DNA of 17,862 nucleotides from Litoreibacter sp. (GCA_013042765.1 JABDPP010000301.1:1-17862), one strand, 5' to 3'; counted from the first letter of the stretch, positions 1-8,507 are shown. Numbers and translations: made by a program. Notes: generated by a model from the letters alone, not told the origin.

Positions 1-2
1 AC

Positions 3-89
3 GTGCTCTTGCCCCACCCCAGCGTCGCACGGGTTCACAGCCAGATCGTTCTGGACCAATTCAAGGCAGACGGACCCTTGCCAACGTAA
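3..89 (+). CDS. Possible C-terminal fragment of an unidentified upstream gene
   Basis: Reading in the frame that starts at base 3 gives 28 residues with no stop until TAA at 87-89. The tail ends in ...IVLDQFKADGPLPT and has a natural amino-acid mix, including PHPSVARVHSQ near its start. The gene would run off the left edge. I do not recognise the family from so little sequence. The same bases are also open in frame 2, and frame 1 is open until base 102, so this is only a likely reading. It lies 46 bases upstream of the antiporter start on the same strand, so the two could be cotranscribed. Confidence 0.35.
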   Translation: MLLPHPSVARVHSQIVLDQFKADGPLPT

Positions 90-105
90 GGATTGGGACT
101 AACCT
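78..105 (+). promoter_or_regulatory. Weak candidate promoter for the antiporter gene
   Basis: TTGCCA (78-83) and TAACCT (100-105) are separated by 16 bases and lie 30 bases before the antiporter ATG. The -35 match is fair and the -10 match is modest. The element overlaps the stop codon of the possible upstream gene. A chance match is quite possible. Confidence 0.2.
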
Positions 106-135
106 GCCCCTTGCGCAGCGACACGGATTTACCCG

Positions 136-2103
136 ATGGAAAGCTTCCTCTTTCAAGCAACGATCTATCTTCTTGCGGCCTGCGTTGCGGTGCCGCTGGC
201 GGTCAGACTGGGCCTTGGATCCGTCCTTGGCTACTTGACTGCAGGCATCATTATTGGCCCCATCGGCGGACTGGTGGGCTCCGAAACTGTAGATTTGCAA
301 CATTTTGCCGAGTTTGGCGTCGTTATGATGCTGTTCCTAATCGGGCTGGAGCTGGAACCGCGGTCGCTCTGGGATATGCGCCACAGATTGCTCGGGCTGG
401 GCGGGTTGCAGGTGGTCGTCACGACCGGGTTGATATATGCCGCCGCCTCTGCGCTTGGTCAGCCCTGGACGATATCGCTGGCGATTGGTCTAATCTTCGC
501 GCTTTCCTCAACCGCGATCGTGCTACAGACCCTGAACGAGAAAAATCTGATCCAGACCGGCGGCGGACGCTCTGCCTTCTCGGTTCTCCTGACGCAGGAC
601 ATCGCGGTTATCCCGATGCTGGCCTTCCTGCCACTGCTGGCCATCCCGGGGCTAAACAACCGAGACGGCGGGCTCGATGATACGAAAACACACACCGAAG
701 ACGCCCATCACGCCCCCGATGCGCTGAGCTCGCTGATCGGGGACCTGCCCGGATGGGGCGTGACGCTGGTCACTCTGGCCGCAATTGTGGTCATCGTTCT
801 GGGCGGTCATTACCTGACCCGCCCTATCTTCCGCTACATCCACTGGGCGCGCCTGCGGGAAATGTATACCGCTGTGTCGCTCCTGTTTGTCGTTGGCGTC
901 GCGGTTCTGATGCTGATGGTGGGCGTGTCACCCGCGCTTGGCACGTTTCTGGCCGGTGTCGTTCTGGCCAACAGTGAGTTCCGCCACGAGCTCGAGGCGG
1001 ATATCGAGCCGTTCAAAGGCCTTCTCCTTGGCCTCTTTTTCATCACCGTGGGCGCAGGGATCAATTTTGGCACGCTTTTTGGCGATCCGGTCACGATTGT
1101 GGGCCTCACCATTGGCATGATGGCGATCAAGGCGGTGATTCTCTTCACCCTCGCCCTGATTTTCAAGATCCGGGGGCGCGACAGGATGCTGTTCACGCTT
1201 TCACTGGCACAGGCCGGTGAATTCGGGTTCGTCCTGATCAGTTTTGCCAGCCAGCAAAGCGTGCTGCCCAACGCCATGTCCGAAACCCTGCTTCTGGTCA
1301 TTGCCCTGTCGATGCTGCTGACACCGCTGCTGTTCATTGCATATGACGCGCTGTCGAGCCGCATGGCCGAGAGCAGCGCCGGCCAGCCCGCCGATGAGAT
1401 CGACGATCAGCAGCCGATCATCATTGCAGGCGTGGGGCGTTTCGGACAGGTGGTCAACCGGCTGGTGAAGAATTCGGGCTTCCAGACGACTGTGCTCGAT
1501 CACGACCTCAGCACGATCGAATTGATGCGCAAGTTCGGCTTCAAGAGTTTCTTCGGCGATCCGACCCGCCCGGAACTGTTGCATGCTGCGGGTCTTGAGA
1601 AGGCGAAGGTTCTTGTCGCCGCGATGGATGACAAGGACGCAGTAACGCGACTGGTCAAATACGCGCGTCAGGAGCGCCCCGACATCACCATCGTCGCCCG
1701 CGCGCGCGACCGCGTTCATACGTTCGAACTCTACCAGGCCGGAGCCGATTTCATCACCCGCGAGATGTTCGACAGTTCCCTTCGGGCCGGGCGCTACGTT
1801 CTGGAAGCGATGGGCCTGACCGAGTACGAGGCCCACGAGCAGGAGGTCATGTTCTTCAAGATAGATCGTGCAGCGATGCGCGATCTGGCGGAGGTCTGGA
1901 ACCCAAAAGTCCCCGTTCTCGAAAACGATGCATTTATCGAACGCTCAAAAGAGCTCAACCGAGAGTTGGAAACCGCCCTTGTCAGCGCCCTGACGGCCCC
2001 TCCGAAAAACCCGGCCGAACCGTCAGGCGCAGAGCCCGATACCGACAAGGACACGGCTCCCGAGAAAGACGCACCTCCTCAAACCGGGGGCAGCCGCGCC
2101 TAA
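136..2103 (+). CDS. kefC: KefB/KefC-type potassium/proton antiporter (CPA2 family) with RCK/TrkA-N domain
   Basis: This 655-residue inner-membrane protein has the CPA2 layout. About twelve hydrophobic segments (residues 5-405) are followed by a cytosolic nucleotide-binding RCK domain that begins with the Rossmann motif GVGRFGQ (432-438). LTQDIAVIP (152-160) carries the conserved membrane aspartate. [19 protein letters not shown] (284-302) closely resembles the regulatory loop of glutathione-gated E. coli KefC. By family it exchanges K+ for H+, protecting against electrophiles or balancing ions; gating by glutathione is inferred. Two unusual parts are an acidic, His-rich loop (about 173-200) and a Pro/Glu/Asp-rich disordered tail (about 620-655). 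The ATG start has only a weak CGGA ribosome site 8 bases upstream, but the first membrane helix begins immediately after it. The TAA stop interlocks with the convergent cobT stop. KefB versus KefC cannot be decided from sequence. Confidence 0.9.
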   Translation: MESFLFQATIYLLAACVAVPLAVRLGLGSVLGYLTAGIIIGPIGGLVGSETVDLQHFAEFGVVMMLFLIGLELEPRSLWDMRHRLLGLGGLQVVVTTGLIYAAASALGQPWTISLAIGLIFALSSTAIVLQTLNEKNLIQTGGGRSAFSVLLTQDIAVIPMLAFLPLLAIPGLNNRDGGLDDTKTHTEDAHHAPDALSSLIGDLPGWGVTLVTLAAIVVIVLGGHYLTRPIFRYIHWARLREMYTAVSLLFVVGVAVLMLMVGVSPALGTFLAGVVLANSEFRHELEADIEPFKGLLLGLFFITVGAGINFGTLFGDPVTIVGLTIGMMAIKAVILFTLALIFKIRGRDRMLFTLSLAQAGEFGFVLISFASQQSVLPNAMSETLLLVIALSMLLTPLLFIAYDALSSRMAESSAGQPADEIDDQQPIIIAGVGRFGQVVNRLVKNSGFQTTVLDHDLSTIELMRKFGFKSFFGDPTRPELLHAAGLEKAKVLVAAMDDKDAVTRLVKYARQERPDITIVARARDRVHTFELYQAGADFITREMFDSSLRAGRYVLEAMGLTEYEAHEQEVMFFKIDRAAMRDLAEVWNPKVPVLENDAFIERSKELNRELETALVSALTAPPKNPAEPSGAEPDTDKDTAPEKDAPPQTGGSRA

Positions 2104-3116
2104 CCGTCAGCGACGCCAGCCTCCGCGAAGGTTGCCATGCCCGAATGGCAGGCGATGGCACCTTTCAGAACACCAATGGCAAGGGCCGCGCCTGAGCCTT
2201 CTCCAAGCCGCAGGCCGAGCGACAGAAGCGGCGTCTTGCCCAACCCATCAAGCATGTGACGATGCGCGCCCTCCGCCGACAGATGACCCGCCACCGCGTG
2301 ATCCAGCGCGCCGGGAACCGCCCTTTCCAGCGTGGCTGCCGCAGCCGTGCAGATGAAGCCGTCGAGGATAACCGGAATGCGTTTGGCACGCGCACTGGCG
2401 ATGGCTCCTGCCATGGCTGCAAGTTCCCGCCCACCAAGGCAGCGCAGGACCTCTAGCGGATCGCTGAGAACCGCCTCGTGGCGTGCCAAACCTTCCCGCA
2501 CGACGCGGGTCTTGTTCGCTAGGCCCGCATCATCGATGCCGGTTCCCCGTCCCGTCCAATCTGCCGCATCGCCGCCGAACAGCGCCGCGCCAATGGCCGA
2601 GGCCGACGTGGTGTTGCCGATCCCCATCTCGCCCGTAACAAGGAGGTCCGCATCCGCGTCCACCGAAGCCCAGCCTTTTTGCAGTGCCGCAACGCAGGCG
2701 TCCTCGCTCATCGCGGCGTCCTGGGTGAAATCGGCGGTCGGTGCACTCAGATCCAGCGCATGGACATCCATTTTCGCCCCGAAGGCCCGCGACAGCTGGT
2801 TGATGGCTGCCCCGCCATACTGAAAGTTGAGGACCATCTGTTCGGTTACTTCCGGAGGGAAGGCAGACACACCTTGAGCTGTCACACCATGATTTCCTGC
2901 AAAAACAATAACTTGAGGCTTCTCAAGGGCGGGCTTCTCGTGTCCCCGCCATCCGGCGTACCAGATCGCAAGGTCTTCCAATTGACCAAGCGCACCGGGC
3001 GGTTTCGTCAATTGCGCATTGCGGGCGATGGCTGCCTCGCTGGCTGCGGTTTCGGGCCCGGGGGCGTTCTGGAGCACATCCCGAAAGGAGGCGAGGGAGG
3101 AAAAAGGCGCGGTCAT
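2100..3116 (-). CDS. cobT: Nicotinate-nucleotide--dimethylbenzimidazole phosphoribosyltransferase
   Basis: CobT moves phosphoribose from nicotinate mononucleotide to 5,6-dimethylbenzimidazole, making alpha-ribazole phosphate for the lower ligand of cobalamin. The 338 residues match the usual family length. Conserved blocks are [12 protein letters not shown] (36-47), [20 protein letters not shown] (72-91), the glycine-rich [15 protein letters not shown], and RLGEGSGAA near the end. The last contains Glu306, which corresponds to the catalytic glutamate of the Salmonella enzyme. The ATG at 3114-3116 is preceded by a purine-rich AAGAGA. The gene is divergent from cobS across 80 bases, which fits joint control of the two lower-ligand steps. 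Its TAG stop shares two bases with the kefC stop. Confidence 0.95.
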   Translation of the reverse strand: MTAPFSSLASFRDVLQNAPGPETAASEAAIARNAQLTKPPGALGQLEDLAIWYAGWRGHEKPALEKPQVIVFAGNHGVTAQGVSAFPPEVTEQMVLNFQYGGAAINQLSRAFGAKMDVHALDLSAPTADFTQDAAMSEDACVAALQKGWASVDADADLLVTGEMGIGNTTSASAIGAALFGGDAADWTGRGTGIDDAGLANKTRVVREGLARHEAVLSDPLEVLRCLGGRELAAMAGAIASARAKRIPVILDGFICTAAAATLERAVPGALDHAVAGHLSAEGAHRHMLDGLGKTPLLSLGLRLGEGSGAALAIGVLKGAIACHSGMATFAEAGVADG

Positions 3117-3196
3117 TTTGTTCTCTTGATTGATTGTGCCGTCGCATCTGTTTACGCCTGATAGACGGGGGCGGAAAGACCAAGGGACGTCACGAT
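3117..3196. promoter_or_regulatory. Divergent cobT/cobS control region
   Basis: These 80 bases must hold the promoters and leaders of both cobalamin genes. I cannot pick a convincing -35/-10 pair for either direction. TTGATT (3126-3131) is a possible -35 toward cobS, but no good -10 follows it. The space is far too short for a full cobalamin riboswitch of about 200 nt, so control by that route is unlikely unless it lies elsewhere. Confidence 0.5.
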
Positions 3197-3976
3197 ATGG
3201 CCAAAACCGACAGCACCGGTCCGGTATTGATGCCGCATGACGTTCTGGTCGCGCTCAGCCTGCTAACGCGCCTGCCAACACCCGATCCTGACTGGACCGT
3301 ATCGCGCCCAGCCGCTTGCGCGGCCTGGGCCTATCCGCTGGCCGGAATGCTCGTCGCCGGCATAGCGGGGCTGATCGGTGCGATGGCCCTCGCGCTTGGT
3401 GCCATCCCGGGGCTGTCGGCGGCAGTAAGCCTGACGGCGCTGATCTTGATGACCGGCGCAATGCACGAGGACGGGCTGGCAGATACCGCGGACGGGTTCT
3501 GGGGTGGCTGGGACAAGGCCCGCCGGCTCGAGATCATGAAAGACAGCCGGATCGGAACCTATGGCGTCATTGCGCTTGTCCTGACGCTGCTTATGCGATG
3601 GCTGGCCCTCACGGCAATCTTCGCGGCAGGCTCGACGATGCTTTCATTGATTGCCGCCGCCGTTCTGTCGCGGGCGGCAATGGTTGGCGTAATGACCGTG
3701 TTGCCAAATGCACGCGACGATGGATTGTCCCGCAGCACAGGACGCCCGCCGCGGGAAACCGCCTTTTCCGCTGGCGCTATCGCCCTTGTGCTGGTGCTGG
3801 CAGGCTTCGGGGTCTCGGGTATCGCACTGGTGCTGGCCGCTTGCCTCGGGGCCTGCGTGGTCGGCGGGTTGGCCTCAGCCAAAATCGGCGGTCAGACCGG
3901 GGATGTGCTCGGTGCCACGCAGCAGATCAGCGAAATCCTCGTACTGGCCGCGCTGACGCTTGTTCTATCGGCGTAA
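3197..3976 (+). CDS. cobS: Adenosylcobinamide-GDP ribazoletransferase (cobalamin synthase)
   Basis: CobS joins adenosylcobinamide-GDP to alpha-ribazole (or its phosphate) in the inner membrane, the final assembly step of cobalamin. The 259-residue protein is strongly hydrophobic, with several membrane helices. It carries the two family signatures [15 protein letters not shown] (90-104) and [10 protein letters not shown] (114-123), whose acidic residues are expected to bind Mg2+. I chose ATG 3197 because AAGGGA (3182-3187) lies 9 bases before it and the family N-terminus begins near here. The frame stays open upstream to a TTG at 3134, but those extra 21 residues look unlike the family. The product of the neighbouring CobT feeds this reaction. 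Confidence 0.93.
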   Translation: MAKTDSTGPVLMPHDVLVALSLLTRLPTPDPDWTVSRPAACAAWAYPLAGMLVAGIAGLIGAMALALGAIPGLSAAVSLTALILMTGAMHEDGLADTADGFWGGWDKARRLEIMKDSRIGTYGVIALVLTLLMRWLALTAIFAAGSTMLSLIAAAVLSRAAMVGVMTVLPNARDDGLSRSTGRPPRETAFSAGAIALVLVLAGFGVSGIALVLAACLGACVVGGLASAKIGGQTGDVLGATQQISEILVLAALTLVLSA

Positions 3977-4011
3977 TCGTCACCCTGCACCATGCCCCCA
4001 AACATGGGCGC

Positions 4012-4041
4012 AAAAAAAACGGCGCTCCGAAAAGCGCCGTT
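4012..4041 (-). terminator. Strong Rho-independent terminator of carD (possibly bidirectional)
   Basis: ACGGCGCT (4019-4026) pairs perfectly with AGCGCCGT (4033-4040) around the 6-base loop CCGAAA. Read on the minus strand, the stem is followed by eight T residues (plus-strand A 4012-4019, the last of which can pair in the stem). It lies 23 bases past the carD stop. On the plus strand the stem is followed by TTCTTGTCT, a poorer U-tract, so it may also stop cobS transcripts arriving from 3976. Confidence 0.9.
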
Positions 4042-4063
4042 CTTGTCTGTAATCGCGCCCTAG

Positions 4064-4570
4064 TCAGGCCGCGCGGCTAATCAGAACATCATCGATCTGC
4101 TTTTGCGCACCGGCCTCATCCTCGCCATGCACGACCGCGATTTCCCGGGTCAGTCGCTCAAGCGCGGCTTCATAGAGCTGACGCTCAGAGTAGCTCTGCT
4201 CGCGCTGGTCGCCATGGCGGTGCAGGTCGCGCACGACCTCCGCGATGGCAATCAGATCACCGGAATTGATCTTCTGTTCGTATTCCTGAGCCCGGCGAGA
4301 CCACATGGCACGCTTAACACGCGCTTTGCCCTTGAGCGTGGTGAAGGCCTGCGAGACAACATCGGGAGAGCTGAGCGAGCGCATGCCCACTTCGGTCGCC
4401 TTATGGGTCGGCACGCGAAGGGTCATCTTGTCTTTCTCAAAAGCGATCACGAAAAGTTCCAGCTCAATGCCCGCGACTTCCTGTTCCTCAATCGACACGA
4501 TCTTGCCAACGCCATGCGCCGGGTAGACCACGAATTCGTCCGGGTTAAAGTCTTGTCTCTTCTTGCTCAT
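4064..4570 (-). CDS. carD: CarD/CdnL-family RNA polymerase-binding regulator
   Basis: This 168-residue protein has the CarD/CdnL architecture. The N-terminal Tudor-like RNA-polymerase-interacting domain (about 8-65) carries the signature FVVYPAHGVGKIVSIEE (13-29), and a helical C-terminal domain (about 75-160) includes the Trp of RAMWSRRAQEYEQK, the type of residue that wedges into the promoter bubble. Family members bind the RNA polymerase beta subunit and stabilise open complexes, often at ribosomal and growth genes; that role is inferred here. The ATG at 4568-4570 is preceded by a very strong AGGAGGG (4581-4587), suggesting high expression. A strong terminator follows. It is separated from fdxA by 347 bases, so it probably has its own promoter. 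Confidence 0.92.
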   Translation of the reverse strand: MSKKRQDFNPDEFVVYPAHGVGKIVSIEEQEVAGIELELFVIAFEKDKMTLRVPTHKATEVGMRSLSSPDVVSQAFTTLKGKARVKRAMWSRRAQEYEQKINSGDLIAIAEVVRDLHRHGDQREQSYSERQLYEAALERLTREIAVVHGEDEAGAQKQIDDVLISRAA

Positions 4571-4917
4571 GTAGTTTCATCCCTCCTAGAGATGCAGTTA
4601 GAACGCAGCGAAACAGATTGCCCGGTGGCAGCACCTCCGGTCGATCTGGTCCCTGTTGTTATGTGAAGTACGGATCTTTCTGAGTGTCTTCGCGCATCGT
4701 CCGTACGACAACTTTCACGAGGAAACATAACATAAAGATGACCAATATCAAAGCTGGCCGCTGGAAATGCTGCGTTTGCACAGCGTTTTAAGGGCCTGAG
4801 GACGCAGGAAAAGCCGGAAAATCAGGCCTTCCCAAGGGCATGAACGGCAAACATGTACGAATCGTTCATCGGCGGGATCACGCGGGCGCGCGGCACCCGC
4901 TGTGCTGAGCCCGGGGT
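4571..4917. other. Gene-free spacer between fdxA and carD with inverted repeats
   Basis: No convincing coding frame is seen in these 347 bases. Besides the carD ribosome site it holds three inverted repeats. GTACGGA (4668-4674) pairs with TCCGTAC (4700-4706). GGCCTGA (4793-4799) pairs with TCAGGCC (4822-4828), extendable by G-U and A-U pairs at the base. ATGAACG (4840-4846) pairs with CGTTCAT (4863-4869). A small GC hairpin (4882-4886 with 4896-4900) lies just past the fdxA stop. None has a T-run, so none is a clear intrinsic terminator. The carD promoter, a long carD leader or a small RNA could be here; I cannot choose between these. Confidence 0.6.
4581..4587 (-). promoter_or_regulatory. 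Strong ribosome binding site of carD
   Basis: The minus strand reads AGGAGGG, 10 bases before the carD ATG. It is a near-perfect anti-16S match and fixes the start codon. Confidence 0.85.
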
Positions 4918-5256
4918 TTAGCCGCCTTCGCCCGGCTTCTCAGAGAAATACTTCTCCAGCTTGCCTTCCTCGCCGTCGCGCTCTTCGGCCTCCGGCAAGG
5001 GATCCTTCTTGGTGATGATCACTGGCCAGAGCTCAGAGTATTTGCGGTTGAACTCGACCCATTTCTCTGCGTCCGGCTCGGTATCGGGACGGATCGCATC
5101 CGCAGGGCATTCCGGCTCACACACACCGCAGTCAATGCATTCGTCAGGATGGATGACCAGCATGTTCTCGCCCTCGTAGAAGCAATCCACGGGGCAGACC
5201 TCAACACAGTCGGTAAATTTGCATGCAATGCAGGCGTCGTTTACAATATAGGTCAT
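4918..5256 (-). CDS. fdxA: Seven-iron ferredoxin (3Fe-4S / 4Fe-4S), FdxA type
   Basis: A soluble 112-residue electron carrier. Nine cysteines lie at 9, 12, 17, 21, 25, 40, 43, 46 and 50, the same pattern as Azotobacter vinelandii ferredoxin I. By that precedent Cys9, 17 and 50 bind the 3Fe-4S cluster, Cys21, 40, 43 and 46 bind the 4Fe-4S cluster, and Cys12 and 25 are free. [17 protein letters not shown] (35-51) is the classic second motif, and the longer C-terminal tail (60-112) is also typical. The electron partner is unknown. It lies 50 bases after the S4 gene on the same strand and could be cotranscribed, though a palindrome in that gap may give separate control. ATG 5254-5256 has GGGA 8 bases upstream. 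Confidence 0.95.
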   Translation of the reverse strand: MTYIVNDACIACKFTDCVEVCPVDCFYEGENMLVIHPDECIDCGVCEPECPADAIRPDTEPDAEKWVEFNRKYSELWPVIITKKDPLPEAEERDGEEGKLEKYFSEKPGEGG

Positions 5257-5271
5257 CAGCTTTGTCCCAAA

Positions 5272-5281
5272 AAACCGGTTT
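5272..5281. promoter_or_regulatory. Perfect 10-base palindrome upstream of fdxA, possible operator
   Basis: AAACCGGTTT is fully self-complementary and lies 15 bases before the fdxA ATG, inside the 50-base gap after the S4 gene. The central CCGG with A/T arms could be a regulator site. On the minus strand it merges into a run of six T residues, so a weak terminator-like role is also possible, although a stem with no loop cannot form as such. No regulator can be named. Confidence 0.3.
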
Positions 5282-5306
5282 CTTCTAACTAGCCACTAGC
5301 ACGAAA

Positions 5307-5681
5307 TCATTCAAGCGTCGTACGACGCGAAAGGTCCAGTGCGCGCCGTGTTTTCTTTGTGGGACGACCCTTTCCCTCGAATGATGGCGCGGCGCGAACA
5401 GTTTCCTGCGGTGGGCTCTTATCGAGGTAGAGCGCCTGCGCTTCCGGCGCCGGTCCGCGCCGTGTGCCCAGCGCAACGATCTCGATCACGCGGATCTGGC
5501 GACCCTGTGCGAAGGTCAGCGTATCTCCGGGCCCGACCGATGTCGCCGCCTTGGCCACTTTCTGGCCGTTCACCCGGACATGACCCCCGCTGACCTGCTT
5601 CGCTGCAAGCGTCCGGGTCTTGAAGAACCGGGCCTGCCAGAGCCATTTATCCAGCCGGATCGTGTCGCGGGCTTCCGACAA
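5307..5681 (-). CDS. S4-domain RNA-binding protein (Hsp15/HslR-like)
   Basis: A 124-residue protein with an N-terminal S4 fold (about 8-65), shown by IRLDKWLWQARFFKTR (8-23) and GGHVRVNGQKV (32-42). The C-terminal part (about 85-124) is basic and probably disordered. E. coli Hsp15 binds stalled 50S subunits that carry a nascent chain; a similar role is inferred here. The start must be TTG (5679-5681), because the preceding in-frame codon is the TGA stop of the helicase gene. The two genes therefore abut with no spacer. AAGGA inside the helicase end lies 10 bases before the TTG, so translation is probably coupled. No ATG is available further upstream in this frame. Confidence 0.85.
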   Translation of the reverse strand: MSEARDTIRLDKWLWQARFFKTRTLAAKQVSGGHVRVNGQKVAKAATSVGPGDTLTFAQGRQIRVIEIVALGTRRGPAPEAQALYLDKSPPQETVRAAPSFEGKGRPTKKTRRALDLSRRTTLE

Positions 5682-8492
5682 TCAGGACTTGTCCTTGAAC
5701 CCCATCAACGCCGCTGCAAACGGGTTGTCAGGATCGATGGCCTTTTCCTTCTTCGGCGGGCGCGACTGGCGGGACTGATCCTTGTCACGGCGCTGGGGCT
5801 TGCCGCCCTGCTTGGGGCGCGGTTTGCCACGGGGCTTGCCTCCCTGCCGTGGTTTCGCGTTGCGCATCCCACCCCATGTGAAGGTGTAGAAGATTTCCAT
5901 CTCAGGCGCGTCAGCCGCGTCTGCTGCGGCTGCCTCTGATGCGGTTGTGTCAGAAGCGGCTGTGTCGGATGCCGGAGTTTCTGCCTGAGCCTCGGCCGGA
6001 GCTTCGGCCGGCACTTCAGCGGAGGCGGTTTCGGCGACCGTATCAGAGCTGGTGTCCTGCGCAGGCGCGGCCTCGTCGGTGCCTTTCGCGGCCTCAGGCG
6101 CTGCAGGCGCGGCCTTGACCTTCACACGTTCACCCTTCTCGGCCTTGTACCCCAGGCCCTCCATCAAGTCCGCGAATTGCTCCAGCGTTGTCCCCGTGAT
6201 CGAGAGCATGTCGGCCTTCGCCTCGAACCCGGTACGGCTGTTTTCCGCGCGCAGCTGGTCCGCAAGCCGCTCCAACATGTCGATCCGGATCGCCCGCTCG
6301 CCGGCCAGTCGGTACCCGGCATCCGCGTAGTAGCCATCCGGCGCATCCGCGACAGCAGGTACCGTGACCAGACCGGGCGGGGGCGCTTCCGGGAATTCCG
6401 AGAGCCCGGCCTGAAGCGACTTCAAAACCAGCCTGAGCCGCGTCGGTGCCGGTTTAAGCAGCAGCGGCATGAAAATCGTGAACTGGCCAAAGCGCACACC
6501 ATGTTTGCGCAACTGGCCGCGCGCATCCTGATCGAGCGCCTTCACATCATCGGCAACCGCGTCACGCGGCATGACGCCCAGCGCCTCGACAATCTGGAAA
6601 GCAAAGCCCTTGGCAAGCCCCGACAGCTGTTCGTCCCTGCTCATTGCAATCAGCGGCTCAAACCCGGCCGCGATCTTGCGATCGATGAAATGCTGCAGGC
6701 GGCGGCGGACTTTCTCCGCCACGTCCGCGCCCGCTTCCTCGTCAACAAAAGGCATCACGCCGGGCTTGAGTGCGTCTGCACCCTTCACCAGCTTACCCAC
6801 GGCCATCTCGCCCCACATCAGGCCGCCCTGCTCGGTGAAATCCATCTCCGTATCGGGTGCATTGTAGAACTTGTCGGCCCGCAAGTTGAAATGCGGGGCC
6901 AGCGCGCTGAGCGCTGCCTGACGCAAGGTTTTCGCCTCTTCCGGACTGGCACTCTCGTCCTGTCGGAACCGGAATCCGTCCAGACGGCCGATCATCTGGT
7001 CCTCGACCGTTACTTCGCCCTTGTCATTCACGTCAGCCACAAGGCTCTCCTTCTGCTTCAACCGCCGCAGCAAAACACTGGTGCGCCGATCGACAAATCT
7101 TTGCGTCAAAGCGCCATGAAGCGCGTCTGACAGGCGGTCTTCTACAGCGCGAGTCTCGCCGCGCCAATGATTTTCGTCACCGACCCACCCTTTCCTCTGC
7201 GCCACGTAGGTCCATGTGCGGATATACGCCAGCCTTTTCGACAAAGTGTCGATGTCTCCGTCGGAGCGGTCGATCCGCGACACCTGACCCGCCAGCCAGT
7301 CATCAGGCACCCGGCCACCATCGTGCAGGAAGCCGAAGATCCGCTCCAGCATCGAGGCGTGCTCACCGGCGGAAATCCCACGGAAATCGGGGATCCTGCA
7401 CACGTCCCAGAGCAGTTTCACATCCTGAGGCGTGCTCACCCGTGCCGCCACCTCGGCAACCGCGCCCAAATCTTTCAGGGCGGCCAGGTCGTCAGCCTCG
7501 CGGCCCCGCGACAGCCATTCATCGCTGGAGGGGGTCTCAAGCGACCGCACCAGCCGGTCGATCGAGCCGAACTCAAGCCGGTCATTGCGCCACTGCAGCT
7601 TGCGGATCGGCGTGAAGCGTGAATTTACGATCGCTTCGACCACCTGATCGTCTAGCGGCTGCGCCTCGCCCGTCACTCCGAAACTGCCGGGCTGCATGTA
7701 GCGCCCTGCCCGCCCGGCGATCTGGGCCAGCTCGTTGGGTGCCAAAGGTCGCATCCGGCGCCCGTCGAACTTCGCAAGCGCCGAGAAGGCCACGTGGGAC
7801 ACATCAAGGTTCAGCCCCATCCCGATCGCATCAGTGGCCACGAGGTAATCGACCTCGCCATTCTGATACATCTCGACCTGCGCATTGCGCGTGCGCGGGC
7901 TCAGCGCGCCCATGACAACGGCACACCCACCCTTCTGGCGGCGGATCAGTTCCGCAATGGCATAGACATTCTCAACCGAAAATCCGACCACAGCACTGCG
8001 GGGCTTGAGGCGGCTGATCTTCTTGGATCCGGTATAGGACAGTTCAGAAAACCGCTCCCGCCGCATAAACTGGGCCCGTGGCTCCAGCGCCGCAATCGCA
8101 GGCTTCATCGTTTCCGCGCCCATGAACAGCGTCTCAAGCGTGCCGCGGGAGCGCAGCAACCGATCGGTGAACACATGACCCCGCTCGGGATCGGCGCACA
8201 GCTGGATCTCATCAATGGCCATGAAATCGGCGCCCATACCCTCGGGCATCGCCTCCACGGTGCAGACCCAGTATTGCGTACGCTCGGGAACTATACGCTC
8301 TTCGCCAGTCACAAGCGCCACGACCGAGGGGCCGCGCAAGGCCACGATTCGGTCATAGACCTCGCGGGCCAGAAGCCGCAGCGGCAGGCCGATCACACCG
8401 GTACGGTGCGCCAGCATCCGTTCGATCGCGTAATGGGTTTTGCCGGTATTGGTCGGGCCCAGAACAGCCGTAATCCGCGCCGTATCGCGCAT
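5682..8492 (-). CDS. SUV3-like ATP-dependent RNA helicase
   Basis: A 936-residue superfamily 2 helicase related to mitochondrial SUV3. Visible motifs are Walker A GPTNTGKT (12-19), motif II DEIQ (94-97) in place of DEAD/DExH, FMGAET (123-128), DAIGMGLNLD (221-230) and motif VI QIAGRAGR (257-264). Mitochondrial SUV3 unwinds RNA for the PNPase degradosome; an RNA-decay or ribosome-linked role here is inferred. The C-terminus is unusual: a 69-residue Ala/Glu/Thr linker (793-861) leads to the aromatic patch EIFYTFTWGG, a Lys/Arg/Gly/Pro RNA-binding-like stretch (877-916) and a short DNPFAAALMGF motif (922-932). ATG 8490-8492 has AAGG about 9 bases upstream. It follows the TPR gene by 15 bases and directly abuts the S4 gene, so the three are very probably one operon. 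Confidence 0.9.
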   Translation of the reverse strand: MRDTARITAVLGPTNTGKTHYAIERMLAHRTGVIGLPLRLLAREVYDRIVALRGPSVVALVTGEERIVPERTQYWVCTVEAMPEGMGADFMAIDEIQLCADPERGHVFTDRLLRSRGTLETLFMGAETMKPAIAALEPRAQFMRRERFSELSYTGSKKISRLKPRSAVVGFSVENVYAIAELIRRQKGGCAVVMGALSPRTRNAQVEMYQNGEVDYLVATDAIGMGLNLDVSHVAFSALAKFDGRRMRPLAPNELAQIAGRAGRYMQPGSFGVTGEAQPLDDQVVEAIVNSRFTPIRKLQWRNDRLEFGSIDRLVRSLETPSSDEWLSRGREADDLAALKDLGAVAEVAARVSTPQDVKLLWDVCRIPDFRGISAGEHASMLERIFGFLHDGGRVPDDWLAGQVSRIDRSDGDIDTLSKRLAYIRTWTYVAQRKGWVGDENHWRGETRAVEDRLSDALHGALTQRFVDRRTSVLLRRLKQKESLVADVNDKGEVTVEDQMIGRLDGFRFRQDESASPEEAKTLRQAALSALAPHFNLRADKFYNAPDTEMDFTEQGGLMWGEMAVGKLVKGADALKPGVMPFVDEEAGADVAEKVRRRLQHFIDRKIAAGFEPLIAMSRDEQLSGLAKGFAFQIVEALGVMPRDAVADDVKALDQDARGQLRKHGVRFGQFTIFMPLLLKPAPTRLRLVLKSLQAGLSEFPEAPPPGLVTVPAVADAPDGYYADAGYRLAGERAIRIDMLERLADQLRAENSRTGFEAKADMLSITGTTLEQFADLMEGLGYKAEKGERVKVKAAPAAPEAAKGTDEAAPAQDTSSDTVAETASAEVPAEAPAEAQAETPASDTAASDTTASEAAAADAADAPEMEIFYTFTWGGMRNAKPRQGGKPRGKPRPKQGGKPQRRDKDQSRQSRPPKKEKAIDPDNPFAAALMGFKDKS

Positions 8493-8507
8493 GTCTCTAC
8501 TGCCTTA

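Noticed and set aside
3117..3196. Cobalamin riboswitch between cobT and cobS
   Set aside because: The 80-base gap is too short for the aptamer and I see no B12-box-like sequence.
4103..4666. Plus-strand open frame across carD and its upstream region
   Set aside because: It is mostly antisense to carD and its product resembles no family.
5910..6116. Repetitive Ala/Glu-rich DNA as a tandem repeat or assembly error
   Set aside because: The frame continues through it into conserved-looking C-terminal motifs, and the units are irregular, so it reads as a disordered linker.
6177..7130. Long plus-strand open frame opposite the helicase gene
   Set aside because: It is antisense to a well-supported helicase; the Arg/His-rich product has no recognisable domain and comes from GC-rich codon bias.
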